A stretch of 64,000 bases of DNA from Verrucomicrobiaceae bacterium (lineage in GTDB: Bacteria; Verrucomicrobiota; Verrucomicrobiia; Verrucomicrobiales; Verrucomicrobiaceae), in assembly GCA_016795465.1 (NCBI GenBank), contig JAEUHK010000061.1, positions 1 through 64,000 of the forward strand, read 5' to 3'. Both the position numbers and the translations under genes were made by a program. Positions 9,743 through 18,455 of this stretch are shown piece by piece; within the stretch, counting starts at the first letter, position 1, and each line of letters begins with the position of its first letter. The notes beneath the pieces are model-generated. The model made no database searches, was not told where the DNA came from, and was given only the letters and a program-made list of their open reading frames with translations.

Positions 9743-9779
9743 GTATTTGAAGGGCTCAGTTCATCGCTGAAACGAACGA

Positions 9780-9806
9780 GGCCGCCTCCACGAGGCGGCC
9801 TTTTTT
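9780..9806 (+). terminator. Rho-independent terminator after the RCC1 gene
   Basis: A perfect 9-bp stem (GGCCGCCTC at 9780-9788, GAGGCGGCC at 9792-9800) with loop CAC is followed by six T residues at 9801-9806. It lies 37 bp after the stop codon of the RCC1-repeat gene. Confidence 0.93.
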
Positions 9807-9852
9807 GGCTTTGAGTCCGGTGGTTGAACAACGGTTCTTCGGTGGTAAGCAC

Positions 9853-9885
9853 AAAAAACCCGGTCTTGGGTTCCAAGACCGGGTT
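9853..9885 (-). terminator. Rho-independent terminator for the CPYT lipoprotein gene
   Basis: A perfect 12-bp stem (9857-9868 with 9874-9885, loop GGTTC) has an A6 run at 9853-9858 on the plus strand, which is T6 at the 3' end of the minus-strand transcript. It faces the plus-strand terminator at 9780-9806, so the two convergent genes are cleanly separated. Confidence 0.92.
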
Positions 9886-9911
9886 GCGGGATACGAAATT
9901 GATTCAGCTGA

Positions 9912-10712
9912 TTACTGCGGCGGAACGCGGAAGAGCTTGCCGGTGTAGGGACATTTGACTTCCATGCCCACCGGAAGGCCGGTGACGTCCACCAACTGAT
10001 GCTTCGCAGCATACGGGCTGTTCACAAAGCCGGGACGGCCGCTGATGGGGCTGCCGTAAGGAAGCTCCGGTGTGGCGTTGGCAGCAGGAGCGGGCTCCAC
10101 TTTAGGCTGCGTCGGTGCAGGGGTGGGATTCACCACCGGGGCGGAGGGCGCAGGCTTGGTGAGGGCAGCCACATTGCTATTCGGAGCGGGTGGCGTGGTG
10201 GGAGCGGGCGGATCCATCCGGCGAGGAGCAGGCGAGGAGGCGATCTTCGGAGCCGAAGGTGCCGCGGTCACTCCGCCGGGGACGAGGAAAGGCTTCTGCG
10301 TGTAGGGGCACACGACTTTCGAGCCGGCGCTCATGCCACGCACGTCGACGAGGCGCGGAGGATTGGTGAACGGCGAGCGAACATAGCCAGGAAGGTCGGC
10401 CACGGCTGTCGCGGTCGGCATGCTGGACGAGTTCAGCATCGAAGGTGGAGGCGTGGAATGCAAAGTGGGGCCAATCAGGCTCGGAGCCGTCGTGGTGGCG
10501 TAGGAACGATCCGGCGCAGTCAGCGGAGCGGTGGTGGCGACGGCAGAATAAGACCGCTGCGGCGTCACTTTAAGAGGCGCATTGCCGCTCATCATATATG
10601 GAATCAGCCCTTGGGTCTGAATTTGCTGCCAAGCCTGGCGCGGTGGCAGGGAGCAGGAAGAGATCAGCGCGGCGGCAATACCGGTCGTGGAGAGACGGAT
10701 GGTCTTGTTCAT
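9912..10712 (-). CDS. Proline-rich lipoprotein with two CPYT motifs
   Basis: 266 residues. The N-terminus has a signal sequence and a lipobox-like ISSC with the candidate lipidated cysteine at residue 20. Two similar modules of about 40 residues occur, near 104-148 and at the C-terminus near 220-266. Each has PGYV or PGFV, then SPF/SPY, LVDV, G-x-V-CPYT and a final FLVP or FRVP. They are joined by a Pro/Ala-rich linker. I know of no assigned function for this module. The CPYT cysteine is alone in each repeat, so metal binding would need both modules or a partner. The gene is flanked by its own promoter-like site and terminator, so it is probably monocistronic. Confidence 0.78.
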   Translation of the reverse strand: MNKTIRLSTTGIAAALISSCSLPPRQAWQQIQTQGLIPYMMSGNAPLKVTPQRSYSAVATTAPLTAPDRSYATTTAPSLIGPTLHSTPPPSMLNSSSMPTATAVADLPGYVRSPFTNPPRLVDVRGMSAGSKVVCPYTQKPFLVPGGVTAAPSAPKIASSPAPRRMDPPAPTTPPAPNSNVAALTKPAPSAPVVNPTPAPTQPKVEPAPAANATPELPYGSPISGRPGFVNSPYAAKHQLVDVTGLPVGMEVKCPYTGKLFRVPPQ

Positions 10713-10751
10713 GTTTCAGAGGTGGGTTAACTTTTTTGAATTAACTTTCTC

Positions 10752-10779
10752 ATTTTAACGAGTCTTTTAAAATGTGCAA
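10752..10779 (-). promoter_or_regulatory. Possible sigma-70-like promoter of the CPYT lipoprotein gene
   Basis: On the minus strand, TTGCAC (10774-10779) and TAAAAT (10752-10757) are 16 nt apart and about 40 nt before the start codon, inside an unusually AT-rich spacer. The -10 box matches 5 of 6 consensus bases and the -35 box only 3 of 6. No Shine-Dalgarno sequence is visible before the ATG. Confidence 0.35.
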
Positions 10780-10891
10780 CAACAACGATGGTGGGAACTA
10801 GTCGAATTACTTTAATTTAATGAAATTTCTAGGATTCAGGGGGTTTGCGCTTGTTGATTGAAACGTGGTCATTCTGCCGCCATCCAGAGCC

Positions 10892-11332
10892 ATGACGTGG
10901 CGCTTTATCACCGTGGGGAAACCAGCCTTTTCGTGGGCTCGCGAAGCCGCTGACATGTACCTAGAGCGGCTGCGGAACTACACCAAGTTCGAGCAGGTCG
11001 TCATCAAGGACGGCCCGCGCAAACAGGTCGAGGCCCAGTTGCTGGCGGCGTCCGAGAAAACACTGCGAGTGGTGCTCGATGAGCGGGGAAAAGCCCTGCG
11101 TAGCATGGAAATGGCACGATGGATCGAAGCACGGCAGATGACGGGAGTGAAGTGCGCCAGCCTGATCATCGGTGGCGCAGAAGGACATTCCCAGGCATTT
11201 CGTGAGGCTGCGGACGAGATCTGGACCTTGTCGTCGCTGACCCTTCAGCACGAGGTGGCGCGAGTGGTGTTGCTCGAGCAGGTCTATCGGGCACACACGA
11301 TCCTTCGAGGCGAACCTTACCATCGCGAATGA
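10892..11332 (+). CDS. rlmH: 23S rRNA (pseudouridine1915-N3)-methyltransferase RlmH
   Basis: 146 residues from the ATG at 10892 (MTWRFITVGK aligns with the usual RlmH N-terminus; an upstream in-frame ATG at 10865 would add nine unlikely residues). The SPOUT-class signatures are present: IIGGAEGHSQ near 100, the LSSLTLQHEVARVVLLEQ segment and the hallmark C-terminus GEPYHRE. It uses S-adenosylmethionine to methylate pseudouridine 1915 in helix 69 of 23S rRNA in the cytoplasm. It stands alone between divergent and unrelated genes, preceded by a long AT-rich spacer. Confidence 0.95.
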   Translation: MTWRFITVGKPAFSWAREAADMYLERLRNYTKFEQVVIKDGPRKQVEAQLLAASEKTLRVVLDERGKALRSMEMARWIEARQMTGVKCASLIIGGAEGHSQAFREAADEIWTLSSLTLQHEVARVVLLEQVYRAHTILRGEPYHRE

Positions 11333-11479
11333 GACCTCAGAACGGCTCCAAAATGGCTCTTGTCGATCGTTGGCTTTCCTGCTGAACTGCGACGCAAGTT
11401 TACGATGAATTCTCCTTGTTGGGAATTCCGGATGGGTTAATCATTAAAAGTTTTTAAATTTTCCACGCTTAAGCCATCA

Positions 11480-14386
11480 ATGTCGTCTTCGGTGCTCAGA
11501 AATGTCATTCAGCCCAAATCGCCGGTCGCGCCGTCCGACCCGCCGACTGTTCAGGCACGGGCACCGGAGATCGCCGCAGTAGATGGAGAGCTGACCACGG
11601 CCACGGGTGCCTTGGTCGAAAATGCACCAGTCGCCATGGCGGTGTTTGACCGTGCCATGCGCTACGTCCTCGCGAACCGGCAGTGGCTGCGGGAATTCGG
11701 ACTTCAGCATGTGCAGCCCATCGTCGGACGCTGCCAGTATGACATCTTTCCCAATCTGCATCCGGGCTGGCGGCAGGTTTACGACCGGGCTTTGCAAGGG
11801 CACATCGTTCGAAGCGAGCACGACGCGGATGGAAAGAACACCGTTTATCGCTGGGAAGTGCGGCCCTGGCGGAAGAGCGCCGATGCGAGCGTCGGCGGCT
11901 TGATGGTGACGTGCGAAAAATTCACCGCAGGCCAGAGACAGGCCGATGACGGGCCTCAGGAAAAGCAGTCGCAGGATAAAACGGCGGCCACTCCTGCTCT
12001 GCCGGACCCATTCGATTGCAGCCTTCCGATGCTCGTGGTCAGCGAATCGGCAGCGATCATCCGCGTAAATGCCTCCGCGGCGCATCTGACACTCGACAAA
12101 GGCATCCACGAAGGCAGCACGACGCTTTGGGAGGCCTTTGCCTCACCAGCGGAGATTCCAGCACTCCGCGAGCAGTGGAGCGAAGTGTTGAAGAATGAAA
12201 AAACGGCCGTGTTGAGCACTCGCCGGGCTTCGGAGTCATCACCCACGAGGTGGGTGGTCTCGGCGATGCGTCCGGAAAAGGAACTCGATGGCACCGCGGC
12301 GCGTCGATTCCTGGTTGTCGCGGTTCCATCGTCCTTGGCACCGGTTCCCGCGGCCTATCCGCCGGCACCAGAGGTCAAACCGGCGGCACCAGTCATACCT
12401 CCTGAGGTGGTGCAAAAACTCGAAAACGACCTCTCGCGTGCCCAGCAGGAGCTTCGCACGATGATGGAGGCGGAGAAAGGCTTCGTGAAGCGCGAAGCGC
12501 GTCTGCGTGGGTTCCTCGAAGGCGTCCCCTGCGGCATCTTCGTCCTCGATGAGCGAGGCGGCTTGGTTTACCAAAACGAGCGTCTCGCGAAGCTCCTCGG
12601 TCGTGCCATTGAAAAAGACGCGGGTGTCGAGTCATGGCTCGTGCATGGCTGCCCGACGACCGAGCATCGCGAGCATGTCACGCTGGCGTGGCGGGAAAGC
12701 GTGTGGCGCAGGCAGCTCACGCGAACCATTTCACTGGCCACCGCGGATGGCTTGCTGAAGGAAATCGAGTTCCAGCCCGTGGCACTTTCAGGCGGCGGGC
12801 TGCTCGTGAGCATTCAAGATGTGACGGAGAACTGTCGTCACGAAGAGCAACTGCGAGGTCTTGAGGCCAAGATGCGCACGCTGATGCAAGGCAGCCCGCT
12901 CGCCATCGTGCTCACCGACAAGTCCGGCGTCATCTTCGAGGTCAATCAACATGCCGAGGAACTGCTCGGGCAGCCGAAATCCGAGCTGCGCCGCTATCCG
13001 CTGGATGCCTGGCTTGATCCCGAAAGCGCCGCCGCACGTCGTGATGCGCTTCGTGTCGTGCGTGGACAGGGTTTCCCGCCCGAAGCACTCGGCGTGCGGA
13101 TCAAACGCGGCGAAGGCGAGTATGTCGATGTGATCCTGCACCTCTCCGTCGTGCCAGATTCGCAGGGTGATCCGCACTGCACCATTCATTTCTTCCAGAC
13201 ACCCGTCGATGAACCGGCTGCGGAGGCTCCGCGTATCGAGCGAGTGCAGGAGACTGCGCCACTCGCGGCTCCGGCTCCGCCCGAGCCTGTCATGCAGGTC
13301 GTCACCGTCGATTTGCTTGCCTGCGATGTGAATGGCCGCATCACCGCGTGGTCGGAGCATGCGCAGGAGCTTTTTGACTTCGATGCCGCCACGGCCACCG
13401 GAAGGCCGCTGCACCTGCTTTTCAGTCCTTCGGATGCGACGGGCTTTTTCACGACACTCGCGGAGCACAGCGCGGTCTCGGAACAGTTCTTCGATCAATC
13501 CTACTTTGGAGCCCAAGGACGCGGAACGATGCCGGTGAGTGTCAAAGCGAGGCCTGAAGGTGGTTTTGTGCTTCGCACGAAGCGCGAGCAACTCGTGCTC
13601 CAGCATCTTGAAACACCCGCTCCAGCACCCGAATCACCTGTCGAAGAACGCACGCCAGTGGTCGAAGCACCAGCTCCGGCCCGCACCAGCCGCAGCGGAG
13701 GAGCGAAGGCCTTTCAAGTGGTCGCGCCTTCCAGCCATCGCTGGCCGGTGATCGATCTCGAGCGTGAAAAACTGATGCTCAGCGAGACGCATCATCGCAT
13801 CAAAAACCATCTGCAGATCATCTCCAGCCTGCTGAACATGCAGATCAATGGCGTGAGCGATCAGCATGCGCGTGATGCCTTGCGGTCCAGCCAGAACCGC
13901 GTGCGGGCCATTGCCGCGTTGCACCAGCATCTCTATCAAATGGCATTGGGAGGCGGAGTCACCTTCGGCGACTTCACACGGGCTCTCATCCAGCACCTGC
14001 GTGAGTGCTATGAGATGCCGCAGGAGCAGGTGGCGGTGGGGCTTTCGATTCAAGAAGGCAGCATCGATCCCGAGTGGCTCATGCCGCTGGCGCTCACGTT
14101 GAACGAAGCGCTATCCAACAGTTTCGAGCATGCCTTCCCGCATGGGCGCAAGGGAGGCATCACCGCCACCTTGCGCTACGCCGCGGACTTTGGTGAGCTG
14201 ATCATCCGCGATGATGGGATGGGGCTGCCATCTGATTTTCATCCGTCGGACAGCGCCGGCCTCGGTTTGAAGATCCTCGCGGTGTTCGCCGATCAGATGC
14301 GCGGCCAGTTGTTTGTTCAAGGCACGCCTGATCAAGGCACGGAAGTCAAACTGCGCTTCCCCACGGGCCTTGCGTCCGCCAGTTGA
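11480..14386 (+). CDS. Soluble multi-PAS sensor histidine kinase (HisKA_2 type)
   Basis: 968 residues with no membrane segment, so cytoplasmic. Several PAS-like sensor domains occur in order: about 45-150, 175-280, 345-455 (PCGIFVLDERGGLVYQNE), 470-575 (PLAIVLTDKSGVIFEVN) and 610-700. The third is preceded by a coiled coil near 315-340. The kinase core has the HisKA_2 motif HHRIKNHLQIISSLL near 771, where the first His-pair is the likely phosphoacceptor, and a GHKL ATPase with NEALSNSFEHAF (N box) and DDGMGL (G1 box). No response regulator is adjacent, so it is an orphan kinase. The absence of heme, flavin or transmembrane features leaves its stimulus unknown. Confidence 0.9.
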   Translation: MSSSVLRNVIQPKSPVAPSDPPTVQARAPEIAAVDGELTTATGALVENAPVAMAVFDRAMRYVLANRQWLREFGLQHVQPIVGRCQYDIFPNLHPGWRQVYDRALQGHIVRSEHDADGKNTVYRWEVRPWRKSADASVGGLMVTCEKFTAGQRQADDGPQEKQSQDKTAATPALPDPFDCSLPMLVVSESAAIIRVNASAAHLTLDKGIHEGSTTLWEAFASPAEIPALREQWSEVLKNEKTAVLSTRRASESSPTRWVVSAMRPEKELDGTAARRFLVVAVPSSLAPVPAAYPPAPEVKPAAPVIPPEVVQKLENDLSRAQQELRTMMEAEKGFVKREARLRGFLEGVPCGIFVLDERGGLVYQNERLAKLLGRAIEKDAGVESWLVHGCPTTEHREHVTLAWRESVWRRQLTRTISLATADGLLKEIEFQPVALSGGGLLVSIQDVTENCRHEEQLRGLEAKMRTLMQGSPLAIVLTDKSGVIFEVNQHAEELLGQPKSELRRYPLDAWLDPESAAARRDALRVVRGQGFPPEALGVRIKRGEGEYVDVILHLSVVPDSQGDPHCTIHFFQTPVDEPAAEAPRIERVQETAPLAAPAPPEPVMQVVTVDLLACDVNGRITAWSEHAQELFDFDAATATGRPLHLLFSPSDATGFFTTLAEHSAVSEQFFDQSYFGAQGRGTMPVSVKARPEGGFVLRTKREQLVLQHLETPAPAPESPVEERTPVVEAPAPARTSRSGGAKAFQVVAPSSHRWPVIDLEREKLMLSETHHRIKNHLQIISSLLNMQINGVSDQHARDALRSSQNRVRAIAALHQHLYQMALGGGVTFGDFTRALIQHLRECYEMPQEQVAVGLSIQEGSIDPEWLMPLALTLNEALSNSFEHAFPHGRKGGITATLRYAADFGELIIRDDGMGLPSDFHPSDSAGLGLKILAVFADQMRGQLFVQGTPDQGTEVKLRFPTGLASAS

Positions 14387-14397
14387 GGCCCAAACGC

Positions 14398-14434
14398 AAA
14401 AGAACCATGCAGGCGAAGGAGCCTGCATGGTTCT
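14398..14434 (-). terminator. Terminator-like hairpin after the peroxiredoxin gene
   Basis: A perfect 14-bp stem (14401-14414 with 14421-14434, loop GAAGGA) is followed on the minus strand by TTTGCGTTT. It lies 26 bp beyond the peroxiredoxin stop and just after the histidine kinase stop on the other strand. It fits best as a minus-strand terminator, and the stem could also slow plus-strand transcription. Confidence 0.75.
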
Positions 14435-14459
14435 CGATGAAGGTTTGACGAACGGATGA

Positions 14460-15068
14460 TCAGCCCAGCACGCTGGCCACATTGCCCACGATGTCCTTGC
14501 CGGGCTTCAGCGTCTTCGCGCCGGGCGTCCACTTCGCCGGGCAGGCTTCGGAGGGATTGCTCATGAGGTGAACGTTGGCTTCCATCTTGCGCACGAGTTC
14601 ATCGGCATTGCGGCCCACGTTGTAGAAGTTCACTTCGGAGGACACCAGCTTGCCATCGGGATTGATGATGAAAGTGCCGCGCAGAGCCAGGCCGGTGCCC
14701 GCGTCATACACGCCGAAAAGACGGCTCACCGCGCCGGTTGTGTCGGCAGCGAGGGTGTACTTCACGTTTTTCATGAGGCCCTCGGTGTTGCGCCACATCA
14801 TGTGCGCGAACTTCGTGTCCGTGGAAACGGCAACGACATGGGCGCCGAGGCTTTCGAGCTTCGCGTGCTGCTCGGCGAGGTCGGCGAGCTCCGTGGGGCA
14901 CACGAAAGTGAAGTCAGCCGGGTAAAACACGAGGATCGTCCACTTGCCGGCCTTCTTCAGCTCGGCGAGCGAGACGCTGCCAAAGTCACCTTTGGCGGGC
15001 TCGTAGGTTTCCATGGAGAAATCGGGCACATTGGCGCCGACAGAGACGGTGGTGGGGAGGTTTTCCAT
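14460..15068 (-). CDS. AhpC-type 2-Cys peroxiredoxin
   Basis: 202 residues from the ATG at 15068 (MENLPTTVSVG), the natural start of the family. A longer in-frame start at 15143 would add 25 unlikely residues. The peroxidatic cysteine is C57 in FYPADFTFVCPTE, and a C-terminal EACPAKW holds the probable resolving cysteine, as in typical 2-Cys AhpC enzymes. It reduces hydrogen peroxide and organic hydroperoxides in the cytoplasm. No AhpF, thioredoxin reductase or OxyR gene adjoins it, so its reductant is encoded elsewhere. Confidence 0.93.
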   Translation of the reverse strand: MENLPTTVSVGANVPDFSMETYEPAKGDFGSVSLAELKKAGKWTILVFYPADFTFVCPTELADLAEQHAKLESLGAHVVAVSTDTKFAHMMWRNTEGLMKNVKYTLAADTTGAVSRLFGVYDAGTGLALRGTFIINPDGKLVSSEVNFYNVGRNADELVRKMEANVHLMSNPSEACPAKWTPGAKTLKPGKDIVGNVASVLG

Positions 15069-15152
15069 ATGGTGGGGATAGCTAAACGGAGCGCGATTCA
15101 TGCTGCCGAACGCCTGCCGGTCAAATGCAAAGGCTCGCGCCATGCCACGAAC

Positions 15153-16802
15153 TCACGGCGCGGTCACTTCCAGGCGCACGCTCGGCATCGGTGCCTCGGT
15201 GACTTTCTGCTCCCAAATCGTGCTCTGATGCTTGCTGCGCAGTTTAACCGTGAACTGGTTCATGCGGCCCTTCCATTTTTCGTCCGTGCGATTCCAAATG
15301 ACAATCGCCTCCACCGGAAACTCATCGCCCAGGTCCAGCTCCCAGCGCGGGTTTCGGTCTTTGCCGTTCGTGTGGGAGAAGTGGCCGCCCTTGTCCATGT
15401 CGCCGTTCGTGTCGCCATCATTCGCGTAAGATGCTTTGCCGCCCCATTCCTCGCTCGATTGCGAGGCCTTGCCTTGCGGCGCGATGTTTTTGCCACCGCT
15501 GATGACCTCCACCTCGGCCAGATTCAGCACGATACCTTTCGTGGCCTCGATGCGGATGTGACGTGCCATGATGCCTTTGCCCGCGGGAGCAGGTTGCGGT
15601 GCGGCAGAAGGTGCTGGAGCAGATTCTGCGGCAGTTGGAGCCGCTGCCGTCACCGTCGCGGCTGGCGGCGCGAAGCCCAGTTTTTGATAAACCGTATCCA
15701 CCACCTTCTTCCAGCCGCCACCGCCATCACCAGTCAGTGCGATGATCACGAGACCCACGACCACCACCGCGGCCAGATTCAGCATGATGATCGCGGCGAG
15801 GCGTCCTTTGCTGCGTTTAGGTGCTGCCACGGGCACAGGCACCGGTTTGTCTTTCGCCGTCGCAGGCCCCTGCGCGGCCTGTTTGGGCAGCACGGGTTTT
15901 GCTCGCGGTGCCGAGGCATGCAGCGGTGCGGTGCCGCTTTGCACCAGCGGGCCTGTTTGAGAACCCGCGGCCATCATCGGTGCCTGTCGCGGCGGCATTT
16001 GGATGAAGCCCGTGTGCATGCTCAGCATCAGCGCATCCATCGCCTGTGCCACGTTTTGCGGACGCTGCGCCGGATCAAGCTTCATGAGCCATCCCAGCCA
16101 TTCGGCAAAGGCTGGATCAATGTCCGGGCGGAGCTGCCGCAGCGCCTCCATCGTGAAGGTCTGCCAGTCAGCGAGGATCTGCTCTGGCGTGTCGCCTTGG
16201 GCAGGTGCGGTGTTGGTGGCCAGCACGAACAGGCTCGCCGCGGCGGTGAAGAGATCCGTCTGGCTCGTCGCCGGTGCGCCGTGGTGACGCTCCGGTGCCA
16301 TGAACCACAGCGTCTCATGCGGCTGCTCGTGACGTGCCTGCCAGAGGCCCCAGTCCTGCACCTGGAGAAAGAGGCCGCCGGAGGGATGATCGGCCAGGAT
16401 GAGGTTGCTCGGCTTTGGGTCGCCATGCGGCAGCCTCAGATGCTCGCCCACCAGCAGCGCCTGCATGAACTGCACGGCCACCGCCCGCAGATCCGTCGGC
16501 GTGATCTGCCGTGTCGAGGCAAACTGCCGCGCATTCATGCCCGGCATGTATTCGCTCACGATGGCGAATTCCTCCTCCGTGGGCAGCAGCGTGATGAAAC
16601 CCGCGATCTGTGGATGCCGCATCTGCATCAAGGTGGGCGCCAGCAATTGCAAACGCTCGCGATCATACGGATGCGAGGCCTCGTGATCGGCGAGCAACGC
16701 CTTGATTAGCACCTTGCGTCCCGTCGCCACCTCGACACCGCGATAAACCTTCGCGCCAGGACCGGCTGCGAGGATTTTCTCGGGTTGAAAGTGGTCAAAC
16801 AT
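15153..16802 (-). CDS. Transmembrane protein-kinase-like protein with discoidin-like outer domain
   Basis: 549 residues from the ATG at 16802. An in-frame start at 16931 would overlap the divergent sulfatase gene. A kinase-like domain at about 1-290 has a weak glycine loop (GPGAKVY), a lysine in VLIKAL, HGDPKPSN in place of HRDLKPEN, and DWG in place of DFG. The catalytic Asp, Asn and metal Asp survive, so weak activity is possible. One membrane segment lies at about 335-356, followed by an Ala/Pro linker. A C-terminal domain at about 410-549 has a pattern (HIRIEATKG, LNLAEVEV, RWELDLG, IVIWNRTD) like F5/8 type C (discoidin) sugar-binding domains. It could connect external glycan binding to internal signalling; this is inference. 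Confidence 0.85.
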   Translation of the reverse strand: MFDHFQPEKILAAGPGAKVYRGVEVATGRKVLIKALLADHEASHPYDRERLQLLAPTLMQMRHPQIAGFITLLPTEEEFAIVSEYMPGMNARQFASTRQITPTDLRAVAVQFMQALLVGEHLRLPHGDPKPSNLILADHPSGGLFLQVQDWGLWQARHEQPHETLWFMAPERHHGAPATSQTDLFTAAASLFVLATNTAPAQGDTPEQILADWQTFTMEALRQLRPDIDPAFAEWLGWLMKLDPAQRPQNVAQAMDALMLSMHTGFIQMPPRQAPMMAAGSQTGPLVQSGTAPLHASAPRAKPVLPKQAAQGPATAKDKPVPVPVAAPKRSKGRLAAIIMLNLAAVVVVGLVIIALTGDGGGGWKKVVDTVYQKLGFAPPAATVTAAAPTAAESAPAPSAAPQPAPAGKGIMARHIRIEATKGIVLNLAEVEVISGGKNIAPQGKASQSSEEWGGKASYANDGDTNGDMDKGGHFSHTNGKDRNPRWELDLGDEFPVEAIVIWNRTDEKWKGRMNQFTVKLRSKHQSTIWEQKVTEAPMPSVRLEVTAP

Positions 16803-16922
16803 AGCTCTCGGGAGTCGAAGCGCCGCCACGGGAAACCAGCACGCGCCAAGTGCAAGGCCGAAAACCATCCCCACCACCCATCTTCGCGGCAATTCCCCTG
16901 CCCTCTTCTCGTTTAAGCCCCC

Positions 16923-18431
16923 ATGAAGCACCGCCTGCTCCTCGTTTCCTCATTTGTCCTTCTGGTTTCGTCATTGGCCGCGGAGCGGCCGAACATCCTC
17001 TTCATCGCCAGCGACGACATGCGGCCGCAGCTCGGCTGCTATGGCGACACGACGGTGAAATCGCCGAACCTCGATGCGCTGGCGAAGCGCGGGATGGTTT
17101 TCAAAAACAGCTACGTGCAGCAGGCGCTGTGCTCGCCCTCGCGCATTTCGATGCTCAGCGGGCGTTATCCGGCCACGACGGAGATCTTCGAGATCGGCCG
17201 CACGCTGCGCACCACCATGCCGGACATCACCACGATGCCGCAGCACTTCAAAAACAACGGCTACCACACGCGCAGCCTCGGCAAGATCTACCACGTGGGC
17301 ATTGATGACGACGCGTCGTGGACCGTGCCCGCCTGGCACAGCAAAATGCCGCGCACCAGCGCCGCCACACAGGCAGGCGTGAAGAAATTCATCGAGGACG
17401 CGAAAGCGAAGGGCATCACGCTGCCGCAGAAAGGCAAAGGCAGCCGCAACAGCGCCGTGCCCGCCTTTGAGTCCGTCGAATGCGGCGACGATGACCTGCT
17501 CGATGGCGACACCGCCGCGAATGCCATCGCGCAGCTCAAAGAGCACGCCAAAAACCCCGCACAGCCCTTCTTCCTCGCCGTCGGCTTTGCCAATCCGCAC
17601 GTGCCGTGGATCTCGCCAAAAAAATACTGGGATCTCTACGACCCCGCGAAGTTCACACTCGCCAGCAACGAGTATCTGCCGAAGGACGCGCCCGATTTCG
17701 CTGCCACCAGCGGCGCGGACTTCTTCTGGTATCGCGACGTGCCGCAGGTCACCGGCGACAAGCTGCCGGAGACCTTCAAGCGCCAGTGCCTGCACGGCTA
17801 CTACGCCGCCATCAGCTACGTCGATGCGCAGGTCGGCCGCCTGCTTGCCGCGCTCGATGAAACCGGCCTCGCGAAGAACACCATCATCGTCTTCTGGAGC
17901 GATCACGGCTACTACATGGGCGAGCACACGTGGTGGGGCGCGAAGCACAACAACTACGAGGGAGCCACGCGAAACGCCCTCATCATCTCGCAACCCGGCA
18001 TGAAGCACGCCGGCGCGAAAACCGAGTCGCTGGCGCAGAGCGTCGATCTCGCGCCCACGCTCACTGAGCTGTGCGGCCTGCCCGCGCACACCGGCTTCCA
18101 GGGCCGCAGTTTGAAGCCCGTGCTCGACGATCCGAACGCGAAGGTGAATGACGCTGCGTTCAGTTGGTATCCCAAAGGTGCCGCTTACCTCGGCGTCGCC
18201 ATGCGCACCGACAAATGGCGCTACGTCGAATGGACCAAACCCGGTGCCGAAACCGTCCGCGAGCTCTACAACATGGTCCAAGACCCGCAGAATAATCAAA
18301 ACGTCGCCGCCAAGCCCGAGCACGAAAAAGTCATTCACGCCCTCGGCAAGCGCCTGCGCGAGAAATTCCCCGTGCAGGAGTTCAAAGCCCCGCCGCCTGC
18401 GGAACCCAAGGTGCGGAAACGTAACAAGTGA
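16923..18431 (+). CDS. Secreted sulfatase (iduronate-2-sulfatase-like)
   Basis: 502 residues with a signal peptide (about 1-20). The sulfatase hallmarks are an early metal-binding FIASDDMRPQLGCYGD, and C70-S-P-S-R74, in which the cysteine is converted to formylglycine by a maturation enzyme not encoded here. HxxNYEGATR near 345 and the FWSDHGYYMGEH segment complete the active site. The overall sequence, with RPQLGCYGD, PHVPW and a GFQGRSL tail, is closest in my reading to iduronate-2-sulfatase-like members, which remove sulfate from glycosaminoglycans or algal polysaccharides outside the cytoplasm. It is divergent from the discoidin kinase, with about 120 bp between them. Confidence 0.93.
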   Translation: MKHRLLLVSSFVLLVSSLAAERPNILFIASDDMRPQLGCYGDTTVKSPNLDALAKRGMVFKNSYVQQALCSPSRISMLSGRYPATTEIFEIGRTLRTTMPDITTMPQHFKNNGYHTRSLGKIYHVGIDDDASWTVPAWHSKMPRTSAATQAGVKKFIEDAKAKGITLPQKGKGSRNSAVPAFESVECGDDDLLDGDTAANAIAQLKEHAKNPAQPFFLAVGFANPHVPWISPKKYWDLYDPAKFTLASNEYLPKDAPDFAATSGADFFWYRDVPQVTGDKLPETFKRQCLHGYYAAISYVDAQVGRLLAALDETGLAKNTIIVFWSDHGYYMGEHTWWGAKHNNYEGATRNALIISQPGMKHAGAKTESLAQSVDLAPTLTELCGLPAHTGFQGRSLKPVLDDPNAKVNDAAFSWYPKGAAYLGVAMRTDKWRYVEWTKPGAETVRELYNMVQDPQNNQNVAAKPEHEKVIHALGKRLREKFPVQEFKAPPPAEPKVRKRNK

Positions 18432-18455
18432 GCGGGGCAAGTCCCCTTCCCTGCT

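Noticed and set aside
14568..16709. Long plus-strand open frame (713 codons) opposite the peroxiredoxin and discoidin-kinase genes
   Set aside because: Arg/His/Ala-rich antisense reading, while both minus-strand genes are clearly real. Not annotated.
18434..18452. GGGG/CCCC hairpin after the sulfatase gene as a terminator
   Set aside because: Only four pairs and no T-run.
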